This document shows, piece after piece, positions 34,936-44,218 of a DNA stretch of 58,784 bases. Positions within the stretch are counted from its first letter, which is position 1; each line of letters begins with the position of its first letter. Source of the stretch: Legionella santicrucis (lineage in GTDB: Bacteria; Pseudomonadota; Gammaproteobacteria; Legionellales; Legionellaceae). The notes under the pieces were generated by a model. That model was not told where the DNA came from and ran no database searches. It saw only the letters and a program-made list of their open reading frames with translations. The stretch spans positions 1 through 58,784 of the forward strand of contig NZ_LNYU01000009.1 of NCBI RefSeq assembly GCF_001468135.1. The letters run 5' to 3'. The translations under genes and the position numbers were made by a program.

Positions 34936-35331
34936 ATGCGCCGATTAATAATGATTATTTTAGTTGCATGGTGTCAATTTGGATATGCGTCATCTCAAGC
35001 GCATCTGTTCATCAGTTTTTCCATGCCCCAACAATTATTGGAAGAAGCCATTCATGATGCTGCAAATCACCACGTGCCTGTAGTATTAAATGGGCTGTAT
35101 CAAGATTCGATGCGTGAAACGGCAATCAAGCTTTTTGAACTGGCTAAGAAAATTCCGAATGCATCAATACAAATTGATCCTACCGCGTTTGAGCGTTTTA
35201 AAATTAATCAAGTTCCTGCGTGGGTTGTGGAGGGAAAGCGCTCTTTTGATGTGGTTTTTGGAAATATTACTTATGACCACGCCCAGGATGAATTTTCTCG
35301 TCACGGGGATGTAGTGAAGGAGCATTCATGA
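34936..35331 (+). CDS. trbC: F-type pilus assembly protein TrbC
   Basis: About 131 residues. A signal peptide (RRLIMIILVAWCQFGYAS) is followed by HLFISFSMPQQLLEEAIHDA, the conserved TrbC core, and QVPAWVVEGKRSFDVVFG, a thioredoxin-like ending. It pairs with TraW. The ATG at 34936 follows GAGGG; in-frame ATGs at 34924 and 34912 overlap traU and are possible alternatives. Its stop overlaps traN by four bases (ATGA). Confidence 0.88.
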   Translation: MRRLIMIILVAWCQFGYASSQAHLFISFSMPQQLLEEAIHDAANHHVPVVLNGLYQDSMRETAIKLFELAKKIPNASIQIDPTAFERFKINQVPAWVVEGKRSFDVVFGNITYDHAQDEFSRHGDVVKEHS

Positions 35332-36302
35332 TCAATGGGCTCATTCTCGGATTAATGATGGTTTCAACGGCTCATGCCAATGATTATTTAGATGGACGAA
35401 ATGATGCATTAAATGCTCAAGCGAATGCAATGGCCACTTTAGGGCAAATCAATCCCAATGACTATGTCAATCAATACACGGAGCATCCCGCAGAGTCGGG
35501 CATAGATCCCCATTCTATTGAGGCCGCAGGTAGAGCAAAAGCAACTACCGATGAAGTAGCACAACAGATTATTGCTAATGAACAAACTGGAGATCATGTT
35601 TCCCTTGATCTGAACTCCGATGAAATGAATCAAACAGGACAGGCGATTGAGGGGGCAGATGTTGAAGTTGGCTCGAAACAAATCCCTTGCCATGATGGAA
35701 CCTGTTTGCCTTTATCGGATGAACCAGGCGATGATTTTAGTGAGGGGGTTACTCAGCTAGGGGCTTTGGGAGGTGTATCAGATGAAGTTCGCTCAATCAA
35801 AAATAGTAAAAAAAAGAGACTTGGAATATTTTCAGGTCTAAACGCACAATGTCGTACTGTTGTTAAGCCCATAGGCAGTTGTTGTAATAACAAAGCACAT
35901 TTAATGCGGTGTAGTAAAACTGAAAAAGCACTTGCCATAGCAAAGAAGGAACATCGAGCTTTTTATGTAGGTACTTATTGTGTGAAGAAAGTGATTTTTT
36001 GTCTTGGGTACAAAGAGTCGTGGTGCATGTTTCCAACAAAGTTATCGAGCATCATTCAAATTCAAGGCCGATACGGACAACTTCATATTAATTTTGGAAA
36101 AGCTAAAAAAGATTATAACGAAGCGAATTGCCGTGGAATTACTCCTAAGGAGTTGCAACGAATCGATTTTCAAAAGCTAGACCTTCGAAGTTTGACGGAA
36201 GAGTATAAAGCACGAGGAACTCCGAAAGACTCTGGCGGTATAGACTCAAAGACAAAACAAAAAGTAGAGCAAATGGAACGAGAGGGGCGACATCATGGTT
36301 AG
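35328..36302 (+). CDS. traN: Short TraN, mating-pair stabilisation protein
   Basis: Encodes 324 residues with a signal peptide. The C-terminal half has the TraN cysteine pattern: CRTVVKPIGSCCNNKAHLM, GTYCVKKVIFCLGYKESWC and related residues. F TraN is about 600 residues; this version lacks most of the central variable region that binds recipient receptors, with a polar, acidic N-terminal part instead. Host range in mating may therefore differ. It overlaps traF by eight bases. Confidence 0.85.
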   Translation: MINGLILGLMMVSTAHANDYLDGRNDALNAQANAMATLGQINPNDYVNQYTEHPAESGIDPHSIEAAGRAKATTDEVAQQIIANEQTGDHVSLDLNSDEMNQTGQAIEGADVEVGSKQIPCHDGTCLPLSDEPGDDFSEGVTQLGALGGVSDEVRSIKNSKKKRLGIFSGLNAQCRTVVKPIGSCCNNKAHLMRCSKTEKALAIAKKEHRAFYVGTYCVKKVIFCLGYKESWCMFPTKLSSIIQIQGRYGQLHINFGKAKKDYNEANCRGITPKELQRIDFQKLDLRSLTEEYKARGTPKDSGGIDSKTKQKVEQMEREGRHHG

Positions 36303-37044
36303 AATCGTAATGCTCCTAATCGGACTTTTTTTTGCACAAAATTCTTTTTCTGAACAGCCTATTGGGTATCTTTGGTATAACGTACCAAAAAAGGAATTCC
36401 CCATTAAGAAAAAACAAATCCAGGGTGTTTCCTTTAAATCGTTAACCTATCGCCAACAAGATGCGGTTTTGGCTTATTACACCAAAGAGGCATGGCATAA
36501 GGCGATGAACCTACAAACGGTGTCCAATATGAAAAACTATTTGGCATTGCAGCATTACTGGACTGAGCGAGCCACGCAAACCTCTCGGTTATTCGAAAAA
36601 ACCATGCTTTATTACCCTCAATATCATTACGAAACCAGCCATCCTACGAATGCTATTGGCGTTAAGATTTCTGATGCGCTTCAAACGCAAAAGGAAACCC
36701 TGGCTATTACAGCACTTGCAAAAACACACGGGCTATTTTACTTCTATCGAGGTGCGAATCCTTATGATCAAAAGCAAAGCCCAATTATTGATTATTTTGC
36801 AAAAAATTATGGGATGACCGTTATTCCAATCAGTGTTGATGGCGTTGTTGATCCCGTATTTCCTAATTCACGTAACGATTCAGGCCAGTCTAAAAAGTTA
36901 AACATTCGTTTTTTTCCGGCTCTAATTTTAGTTAACCCCAATACAGGCACAACACAACCTGTTTCTTATGGATTAGTGACTCAAGATACGTTAGCACGCC
37001 AATTTTTACTTGTAGCAACCGATTTTGCAAAAGGAGAGCTGTAA
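36295..37044 (+). CDS. traF: Transfer protein TraF (thioredoxin-like, no CxxC)
   Basis: A 249-residue periplasmic protein with a signal peptide ending about SFSEQ. PIGYLWYNVPKKEF and RGANPYDQKQSPIIDYFAK fall in a thioredoxin-like fold where the active CxxC is replaced, as in F TraF. HGLFYFYRGANPY and RFFPALILVNPNTG are family landmarks. It works in pilus assembly. The stop and the next ATG share one base (TAATG). Confidence 0.9.
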   Translation: MVRIVMLLIGLFFAQNSFSEQPIGYLWYNVPKKEFPIKKKQIQGVSFKSLTYRQQDAVLAYYTKEAWHKAMNLQTVSNMKNYLALQHYWTERATQTSRLFEKTMLYYPQYHYETSHPTNAIGVKISDALQTQKETLAITALAKTHGLFYFYRGANPYDQKQSPIIDYFAKNYGMTVIPISVDGVVDPVFPNSRNDSGQSKKLNIRFFPALILVNPNTGTTQPVSYGLVTQDTLARQFLLVATDFAKGEL

Positions 37045-37538
37045 TGAAAAGATGGAGCCTATTTCTGCTTTTTTTTAGTATTCCGGTGATTGCCCTGGCC
37101 CTACCTGGTTCCGCATTGAAAAGCTTGGAGACAGTGCATTATGATGAGAGAAAATCCATACAAGAGATTGAGAAAACTCCAGAAATCAAAAAAGTTGACA
37201 CATACATTCTCGTTTTATTTTTTTCAAATCAATGCCCGCATTGTGTCTCTTTTGCTCCTGTAGTGAAGCAGTATGCACAAATCAATCACTTATCGATTGA
37301 ACCAATAACCTTGAATGGCCAAACGTTGCCCGAATTTCCCAAGGCCCAATTTGCTACTCAGGAAATGATTGATTTAGCTTACCAGGGGAAACCCGTTGTT
37401 TATCCCGCGTTATTTCTTGCCAACATCAAAAAGCACACGCTTTATCCCGTTTCATTCGGTGAGATGACTTATTCCGAACTATCCGAGCGAATTAATCTGC
37501 TCAAAAATCGGGTTGTAGATTATGAGAGGAGCCATTAA
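37044..37538 (+). CDS. trbB: TrbB thioredoxin-like disulfide isomerase
   Basis: A 164-residue periplasmic protein with a signal peptide. FFSNQCPHCVSFAPVVKQYA contains the redox CPHC, and PVVYPALFLANIKKH holds the cis-Pro region. It should help fold the cysteine-rich TraU, TraN and TraH proteins. It shares bases with both neighbours (TAATG at each end), so it is tightly coupled. Confidence 0.9.
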   Translation: MKRWSLFLLFFSIPVIALALPGSALKSLETVHYDERKSIQEIEKTPEIKKVDTYILVLFFSNQCPHCVSFAPVVKQYAQINHLSIEPITLNGQTLPEFPKAQFATQEMIDLAYQGKPVVYPALFLANIKKHTLYPVSFGEMTYSELSERINLLKNRVVDYERSH

Positions 37539-38911
37539 TGAAAACAAGGATTGCATCCCTGATGCTTTTGGCAAGTTCCATGACGCTTCATGCTGGAATT
37601 AGCAGCGATTTAAACAAATTTTTTAATGGCATTGGGTATATGACGAATGCAACAAGTCCGGGGGCTTATTATTCACAAGCAGCAGGTTCGTATGCAGGTG
37701 GGTCTTTCTTTGCTCGTAATCCGGTACGCGATTTTCAATTGGTTCATCTTGATTTGCCCAGTTATCGTGCAGGTTGTGGTGGGATCGATTTATACATGGG
37801 AAGCATGAGCTTTTTGAGTAAGGACAACATGCAAGCATTATCAAAATCCATTATGAGTAATGGAACGGCATATGCATATGAACTGGCTATGGCAACTACG
37901 ATTCCCGATCCAAAACATGTAAAAGACATATTGCAGCAAGCAGAGCAGTTTTTGAATCAAAGCAGTATTAATTCATGTCAGTTAGCTGAAAATGCACTGG
38001 GCGGTATTTGGCCTAAAACTCAAGCGTCACAAGATAAAATTTGTAAAGACCAAGGAACTATGGGTAAAGAAGGCTTTTTTTCTGATTATGTTCAAGCACG
38101 GATGGGATGTTCAGGTGAAAAACATGATCAAGCTATGGATGCAGCCAGCAAAGATACAAAACGAAAAGAACAAGTAGTCTATAACAAAAATATTGTGTGG
38201 TCGTTGTTAAAGTCCAAATCATTTCTCTCATCAGATGATGAATTGTGTGAAATGATGATGAGCCTCACAGGAACCATTATCATCGATAAGAATGGGCATA
38301 TTAAAGACGTTCCCTCATTAGCAAACAGTAAAAATTTGGTTAAAGCACTAATTGGCCGTGAAGGTGGTGGATCAGAAATAGCCAAAATCTGGTCTTGTGA
38401 CGCCACTGATAAAAAATCATGTATGAACGTCTCGCTAACAGAGGTTGCGTTTAAAGAAGAAAATACGCTGAGATACAAAGTAAATGAGTTGATTCGCAAG
38501 ATTAAAGACGCATTAAAACAACAAAGCCCCTCAGATAAAGACATTAAAGAAATAGGGGCTTTTGCCTCCATGGTACATATTCCCGTAGTGAAATTTACGG
38601 AAGTGTTATTGAGCACAGAATACGGGGATTCGATTGTCGATTTGTCTGAAATTTCCACATTAATTGCTGAGGATATATTACAGCAATATTTCAATGAGCT
38701 ACTTCAAGAAGTGAATCAAGTTACTGCTACTAGTGAGTTTAATGAGGATTTAATTAAAGAGGTTACGAAACGTGTATCGAAGGCACGAACTGAAGTAAGT
38801 CGTCTTAATCCTGAAATTGGTCGTAAGCTTCAGCAAAAGTTTACGTTAATTAAAAACATACAAAATATTGAGCAACAGGTTGCAGCTCGTGTTGCTGATG
38901 AATTGGGTTAA
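37538..38911 (+). CDS. traH: Transfer protein TraH
   Basis: A 457-residue periplasmic/outer-membrane protein with a signal peptide ending at about TLHA. LNKFFNGIGYMTNATSPGAY and AGCGGIDLYMGSMSFLSKDN are conserved TraH segments; a helical C-terminus (KVNELIRKIKDALKQQSPSD) follows. TraH acts with TraF and other proteins in pilus extension. Nine bases separate it from traG, with AAGGAG just before the latter's start. Confidence 0.93.
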   Translation: MKTRIASLMLLASSMTLHAGISSDLNKFFNGIGYMTNATSPGAYYSQAAGSYAGGSFFARNPVRDFQLVHLDLPSYRAGCGGIDLYMGSMSFLSKDNMQALSKSIMSNGTAYAYELAMATTIPDPKHVKDILQQAEQFLNQSSINSCQLAENALGGIWPKTQASQDKICKDQGTMGKEGFFSDYVQARMGCSGEKHDQAMDAASKDTKRKEQVVYNKNIVWSLLKSKSFLSSDDELCEMMMSLTGTIIIDKNGHIKDVPSLANSKNLVKALIGREGGGSEIAKIWSCDATDKKSCMNVSLTEVAFKEENTLRYKVNELIRKIKDALKQQSPSDKDIKEIGAFASMVHIPVVKFTEVLLSTEYGDSIVDLSEISTLIAEDILQQYFNELLQEVNQVTATSEFNEDLIKEVTKRVSKARTEVSRLNPEIGRKLQQKFTLIKNIQNIEQQVAARVADELG

Positions 38912-38920
38912 GGAGAAAAC

Positions 38921-41704
38921 ATGGCAATAACAGTTTATGTCTTAGATTGCGGCGATTTATTTTTTCAGTTATTTAATGTGATTGCTGCGTGGATGAATGC
39001 CTCAAATTACATGAGCCTTGTCTCATTTTCGGTTGCATTTGGTTTTTTTGTAGCGGTAGTACGTTCCTTTAAATCGTTTAATCCAATGACCATGGTGAAA
39101 TGGTTTATCACTTATTTTTTAGTGTTTCAAATCGCGATTCTCCCCAAAACCGATGTGGTGGTTCATGATGTATCGAATCAAAGCAATTATCCTGTGTCCA
39201 ATGTTCCATTAGTGTTTGCGGTCTTTGCCGAAGGACTAACAGGGTTTGGTTATGGAATGGCACAAATCTTTGATAGCTTATTTGCTACATTAAATAATGC
39301 ACCTCAAAGTGTGCAATATACTCAAACAGGGTTCTTATTTGGTTCTAAGTTGATTCAAGAATCACGGAATTTTAAGGTGACTGATCCGGTTCTTAAATCG
39401 GATTTATCCATGTACTTTAAACGCTGTGTCGTTGGTGATGTGTATGTAAGCCATATTTTATCGCCAACAGAGCTTAAAGAAAGTACTAATATTTGGGAAG
39501 CCATTTCAAAAAATCCATCGAAAATACGAAGAACCATTGTAACCAATGAAGAAGGCACTGGTGATAATTTAACGTGCGCTCAAGCAATCCCCAAATTAAA
39601 GGAGCGGTTACAAAAGGAAATCAAAAGAGCGTATACCATTTTTGGGATCAATCTATTTGGTAAACCCAAAAACACCCCTTACGAGCAATTATTTTCCACG
39701 CATTTACAAAGTGCATTTAATTATTATCAAGACATTCAAACGACAGGGAGTAATTTATTCCTTCAATCGATGATGATTAATTTTATTCAGGATGGGGTTA
39801 AAAACTACCAGTCTTATCTGAATTCTTCTGCGAGTGTGATGAATCACGAATTCACCAAGTCTCAATTACAACAAATATACTCTTGGATTATTGGTGGGCA
39901 AAATGCAGCATGGATTTTACCCCTGCTTCATAGTGTCATTATGTTTTTATGTATGGCCTTATTTCCACTGATATTGCTGTTTGTCATTGCTTTTAGTGGG
40001 CTTGAGTCCTTAAAAAGCTACGCTGTTTTATTTCTATCGTTACAGCTTTGGCCATTGTGTTTTGCGATCTTAAATTTCGTGATGGCTTATTATGGAAGTT
40101 CGGTTTCAGAAAACTACGGTGCGATGACGTTTGCTAACTTAGATGACATGGAGCGTCTGCATGCTCAAGTCTCTGCACTTGCAGGCTTTATGATGTTCCC
40201 GATACCCTGGCTTGCGTATGGAATACTTACTCGTATTGGTGATTCATTTAATTCGCTATCTCACTCATTTATTTCAGGTTTACAAGGGGCTACTTCTTCT
40301 GCCGCAAGTGAGGCTGCAAGCGCGAGTTTTAGTCTGGGGCAAACGAGCTTTTATAATGCGACAGGCAATACGCTTTCAGCCAATAAACATGACACGAACT
40401 TCACGTCAATGGCGGGCAATACAACGCGCATGCTTGATTCTGGAGCGACCCTCACCAGAAATACGGATGGGACGGAAGTCATCGATGCATCAGGAACTGT
40501 ATCGAAAGGAACTACATCAATTAGTAGCAGTAATGCCATTAATGGCATGTTAAGTAATGCGGCTGAAGTTAATTCACAAGCCATTGCGTCTAAATCAAAA
40601 CAAATGAACTCTTTAGTTTCCGATGGATTTAACCAGTTAAGTCAATTTTCTCAAATGAATAGCCATGATCTACGTTTGGGCGAAGGCGTATCTGAAAGTG
40701 AGACGGCACAAATGCAACAGGCCGTTTCTAATGTTTTAGGTTTAGCTAGTACTGTGGCTGAAAAAACTGGAATGACCAAAGAGCAGGCTCTGACAGGCTT
40801 AGTTAATGCTGGAATACAAGGGCAGATTGGCGTTAATTCAGAACGTTCCATTTTAGGAAAAGCTGCTGGTTTACTATGGGGAGCTGATGGCAATGTGTAT
40901 GCTCGTGCTGGTTATGAGAAGTCAGATTCAACCTCAAATCGGTCTTATGACGGATTTGATAAGGTATTGGATTCACGGCAAATGCAAGATTTTAGGCACG
41001 ATTACAGCATGATGCAGAACTTTTCCAAAACCCATCATTTGGATACTTCAGACTCCAAAGGAGCGAGCCTTATCAATCAAGCTGCGGCTGATTTTCGTCA
41101 GGCAGAGCATATCTCATCGAGTTTGGATGCTAATTATTCTCGGGCTGAGCGCATTTCACGCGCTCAAAGTGTTACCCAGACAGGTGGTGCTGCAATTAAT
41201 CAAAACCTGGATCAAATGTTCCAAGAGTACGTTACCTCGAAGGTGGGACAGGATCAAAGAAATTATCTTTACGGTCATCCAGGTGATCCAGGGGCTAATG
41301 CGATGTTATCCGATCTTGCCAATCAATTTATTAGCGATGAAGGCATAAAAAATAAAATTATTGATACTTATGGAAATACTCATCATCAAATTAACCCTGA
41401 CAAACGTTATGGTTCGGATAGCCACTCCATTGAAGCTCGTGAGAAAGAGTTGCGCGCGCGTTTTTTGGGCAACAAAAATCAATTAACCAGTGAGGCAGAA
41501 AATAACGCAGTATCCTTTAGTGAGTCCTCAGCACATGGTTTACAAAACAGAGTAAACACATCCATGACGGGATTGCAGCATGCAACAGGAAACGCAGAAA
41601 ACGAGTTGGCGTTTAAAACCAAAGTATACGAGCAGAAAGTAGGGAATGAGCTGCAAAAAGGACGAGAAAAATCTCATGCGAAAAGCATTATTAAAGGGGA
41701 ATAA
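38921..41704 (+). CDS. traG: Transfer protein TraG, mating-pair stabilisation and pilus assembly
   Basis: A 927-residue inner-membrane protein. The N-terminal about 470 residues have several helices, including LPLLHSVIMFLCMALFPLIL and LSLQLWPLCFAILNFVMAYY, typical of TraG. The C-terminal half is Ser/Ala/Gln-rich and extended, probably periplasmic and reaching toward TraN in the recipient. F TraG is 938 residues, so the length fits. RBS AAGGAGAAAAC precedes the start. The next gene begins two bases after its stop. Confidence 0.92.
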   Translation: MAITVYVLDCGDLFFQLFNVIAAWMNASNYMSLVSFSVAFGFFVAVVRSFKSFNPMTMVKWFITYFLVFQIAILPKTDVVVHDVSNQSNYPVSNVPLVFAVFAEGLTGFGYGMAQIFDSLFATLNNAPQSVQYTQTGFLFGSKLIQESRNFKVTDPVLKSDLSMYFKRCVVGDVYVSHILSPTELKESTNIWEAISKNPSKIRRTIVTNEEGTGDNLTCAQAIPKLKERLQKEIKRAYTIFGINLFGKPKNTPYEQLFSTHLQSAFNYYQDIQTTGSNLFLQSMMINFIQDGVKNYQSYLNSSASVMNHEFTKSQLQQIYSWIIGGQNAAWILPLLHSVIMFLCMALFPLILLFVIAFSGLESLKSYAVLFLSLQLWPLCFAILNFVMAYYGSSVSENYGAMTFANLDDMERLHAQVSALAGFMMFPIPWLAYGILTRIGDSFNSLSHSFISGLQGATSSAASEAASASFSLGQTSFYNATGNTLSANKHDTNFTSMAGNTTRMLDSGATLTRNTDGTEVIDASGTVSKGTTSISSSNAINGMLSNAAEVNSQAIASKSKQMNSLVSDGFNQLSQFSQMNSHDLRLGEGVSESETAQMQQAVSNVLGLASTVAEKTGMTKEQALTGLVNAGIQGQIGVNSERSILGKAAGLLWGADGNVYARAGYEKSDSTSNRSYDGFDKVLDSRQMQDFRHDYSMMQNFSKTHHLDTSDSKGASLINQAAADFRQAEHISSSLDANYSRAERISRAQSVTQTGGAAINQNLDQMFQEYVTSKVGQDQRNYLYGHPGDPGANAMLSDLANQFISDEGIKNKIIDTYGNTHHQINPDKRYGSDSHSIEAREKELRARFLGNKNQLTSEAENNAVSFSESSAHGLQNRVNTSMTGLQHATGNAENELAFKTKVYEQKVGNELQKGREKSHAKSIIKGE

Positions 41705-41706
41705 CT

Positions 41707-42267
41707 ATGAATAAATTAGACTATCGTCAGGCATTAAATCAGGATATTCAAACATTAAAGACCGCTCAAATGGAGATTCTTCCTGGTTCAAATGTGTATT
41801 ATGAATTAAGTGGCATTGTCTTATTGGGATTTCTTTTTATGGTTGGATGCCCCTGGTTTCTTACGATTATCGCTTATAAGGAGACGTTGTCATTAAGTTT
41901 TTATGGAGCAGATTTGTTAATCATGGGGGGAATGTATTTGGTAGTCTCATTAATAGTACTGCCCCAAATAGCAGAGTATATTGTCATTAAAAAAACAGTG
42001 TTTCCTTTGTTAACTCTTTCTGCCTTATTAAAAAATCGATTGAAAATCTGTTTTACCTTGTTCATGTCCATCACCATTTTATGGTCTTGTGGTTATAGTT
42101 TTTTCTTTTTTACGCCAGACTTTTCACATCTCGGTGAGCGGATTTTAACTCTTGTTCCAGGGTTTCTTTTCGGAGTATTTGTTGCTTCAGTCGTCTTTCA
42201 AATTGAACTAGCACGAGTCGGATTAGGTACTTTATATGAGGTAATTAAAGCCATGAACACGCCATAG
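41707..42267 (+). CDS. Inner-membrane protein in the traS position, possible entry-exclusion protein
   Basis: A 186-residue protein with about four predicted helices (ELSGIVLLGFLFMVGCPWFL, LIMGGMYLVVSLIVLPQIAE, ICFTLFMSITILWSCGYSFF and a last one near 155). In F the gene between traG and traD is traS, which encodes an inner-membrane entry-exclusion protein of similar size and helix count. TraS proteins diverge greatly, so the sequence alone does not confirm this. It starts two bases after traG. Confidence 0.7.
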   Translation: MNKLDYRQALNQDIQTLKTAQMEILPGSNVYYELSGIVLLGFLFMVGCPWFLTIIAYKETLSLSFYGADLLIMGGMYLVVSLIVLPQIAEYIVIKKTVFPLLTLSALLKNRLKICFTLFMSITILWSCGYSFFFFTPDFSHLGERILTLVPGFLFGVFVASVVFQIELARVGLGTLYEVIKAMNTP

Positions 42268-42370
42268 TAGAACCGCCAAAAAGGTAAAAACCAAAACAAA
42301 ATGTATTTATTTGGTTCCGATAATAAGGATGCCTGGGATTACTTTAACCTAAGAAAATAAGAAGAAGAAA

Positions 42371-44206
42371 ATGAGTCAAGATAAAACAAGTAAACAATTT
42401 ACACGTGGAGGACAAACAACGTCACACGATTGGAGAATGTTTGTTCAGATAACTAAATTATTAATTTGTGTGTATTTAACGTTCGTATGCTTATTTACCG
42501 TGGGCGGTGTGTGGAAGGAAACATCACTTGAAAAAATTCGAAATACGGGCACTTTTTATTATGCACGGTTTTTGGCTGATCTAGGAGGGGCCAGCAAATT
42601 AAACATATCCGTGCAAGGGAAAGTTTATCCATTGCCTGTTAAAACGATTGCAATGAATCCATATATTCGTGATGTTGCCGCATCACTTAGGCAAAGTATT
42701 TACGATTCGTTTATCAGAGCGCTATTTATTTCCTTTTTTTTAAGTGTGCTTGTGGTGTTTTACTTTATTAAACGAGGAAAAGAACAAAAAGATAATCAAT
42801 TTATTCGTGGTAGTCGAATTGAATCTTCTGAAGAAGTAAAGAAGGAGATTGTTGCTAAAAAATGCAATTCGGATATTCGTATTGACGGTTTTCCTATGAT
42901 TAAAGGTTCTGAGGTACAACATTATTTAATTCATGGAACGGTGGGAACAGGAAAATCCCAACTGATCATGAAATTTCTGGATGCATTGCGTGCTCGTGGT
43001 GATCGAGTCATTGTTTATGATAAAGGATGTACTTTAATCCCTCATTATTATCGACCAAACCTCGATGTCATTTTAAACCCCTATGATGCACGTTGCCCCT
43101 ATTGGGATATGTGGCTAGAAGCTCCGAATGATTCTGATTTTGAGAATATGGCGCAAAGCCTTATCCCGATGCAGGGAGAATCCGATCCTTTTTGGGTTAA
43201 TGCGGCTCGAACGGTCTTTTCATGTTGTTCGTCAAAGATGCGCTCTGATCCAGATCGCAGCCCTGAAAAACTTCTGAAACTCACTGTTACGGGCGAGTTC
43301 TCTCATTTAGAAGATTATCTAAAAGGAACGGCAGCAGCCACTTTAGTCAGCGGGAAAATTGAAAAAACTGCAATATCAATACGCTCGGTTTTAACAACGT
43401 ACTTAAAATCATTATTAACCCTTTCTGGGTTAACTGGAAAAGATAATCATTTTTCTATAAGAGATTATATCTTGAATCAAGATAACAACGGATGGCTATT
43501 TATTTCATCCAATGGAGAGCAACACAACACACTGAAACCGTTAATGTCCATGTGGTTGGCGCAAGCCTCTTTAACACTATTAAGTTTAGAGCCTGATAGA
43601 AACCGAAGAATTTGGTTTATCTGTGATGAATTACCCACGCTCCATAAATTACCTCATTTAGGAGAAACCATAGCGGAGGTGCGAAAGTTTGGTGGTTGTT
43701 TCTTATTGGGTATGCAAAGTCACTCTCAATTAACCCAAATTTATGGCCAATCGGGAGGTGCCAAAGCAATATTTGATTTATTAAATACACGGTTTTTCTT
43801 CAGAAGCCCTAGTAGCGATATGGCACGATTAGCGGCAACAGAGTTAGGTGAAGAGGATATTGAGGAATCACGTGAAAATTATTCGTATGGGGCTAATAGC
43901 ATACGTGATGGGGTTTCTTTAGGACGACAACGTGTATCACGCCAAATAGTAGCTTACCCCCAAATTCAAGAGCTTGATGACATGAAATGTTATCTGCGTC
44001 TACCAGGCTCTTATCCAGTAACTCAGTTAGGGCTTAAATTGCAAGAACGAGCATCTGAGGCCGAAGGTTTTATTCAACGGGTAGTGCCTGGTGTTGCTCA
44101 AACTCAAGAAGATCCATCTGGAGCCACTGAAACACAAGATTCAGAAGCATCAAGTTCTCTCCATGCGATTAAAAATGGAGTGCGAGAAGTTGAATTCGAA
44201 GTGTAA
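42371..44206 (+). CDS. traD: Type IV coupling protein TraD
   Basis: Encodes 611 residues. Two N-terminal membrane helices are followed by an AAA+ hexameric ATPase: Walker A HGTVGTGKSQLIMKFLDAL near residue 188 and Walker B-region RRIWFICDELPTLHKLPHLG near 415. It links the relaxosome to the channel. F TraD is 717 residues; here the C-terminal tail that binds TraM is shorter and ends with an acidic Ser-rich stretch (ETQDSEASSSLH). The 100-base gap before it holds AAGAAGAAG just upstream of the start. Confidence 0.93.
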   Translation: MSQDKTSKQFTRGGQTTSHDWRMFVQITKLLICVYLTFVCLFTVGGVWKETSLEKIRNTGTFYYARFLADLGGASKLNISVQGKVYPLPVKTIAMNPYIRDVAASLRQSIYDSFIRALFISFFLSVLVVFYFIKRGKEQKDNQFIRGSRIESSEEVKKEIVAKKCNSDIRIDGFPMIKGSEVQHYLIHGTVGTGKSQLIMKFLDALRARGDRVIVYDKGCTLIPHYYRPNLDVILNPYDARCPYWDMWLEAPNDSDFENMAQSLIPMQGESDPFWVNAARTVFSCCSSKMRSDPDRSPEKLLKLTVTGEFSHLEDYLKGTAAATLVSGKIEKTAISIRSVLTTYLKSLLTLSGLTGKDNHFSIRDYILNQDNNGWLFISSNGEQHNTLKPLMSMWLAQASLTLLSLEPDRNRRIWFICDELPTLHKLPHLGETIAEVRKFGGCFLLGMQSHSQLTQIYGQSGGAKAIFDLLNTRFFFRSPSSDMARLAATELGEEDIEESRENYSYGANSIRDGVSLGRQRVSRQIVAYPQIQELDDMKCYLRLPGSYPVTQLGLKLQERASEAEGFIQRVVPGVAQTQEDPSGATETQDSEASSSLHAIKNGVREVEFEV

Positions 44207-44218
44207 CGAGGAGTGAAC

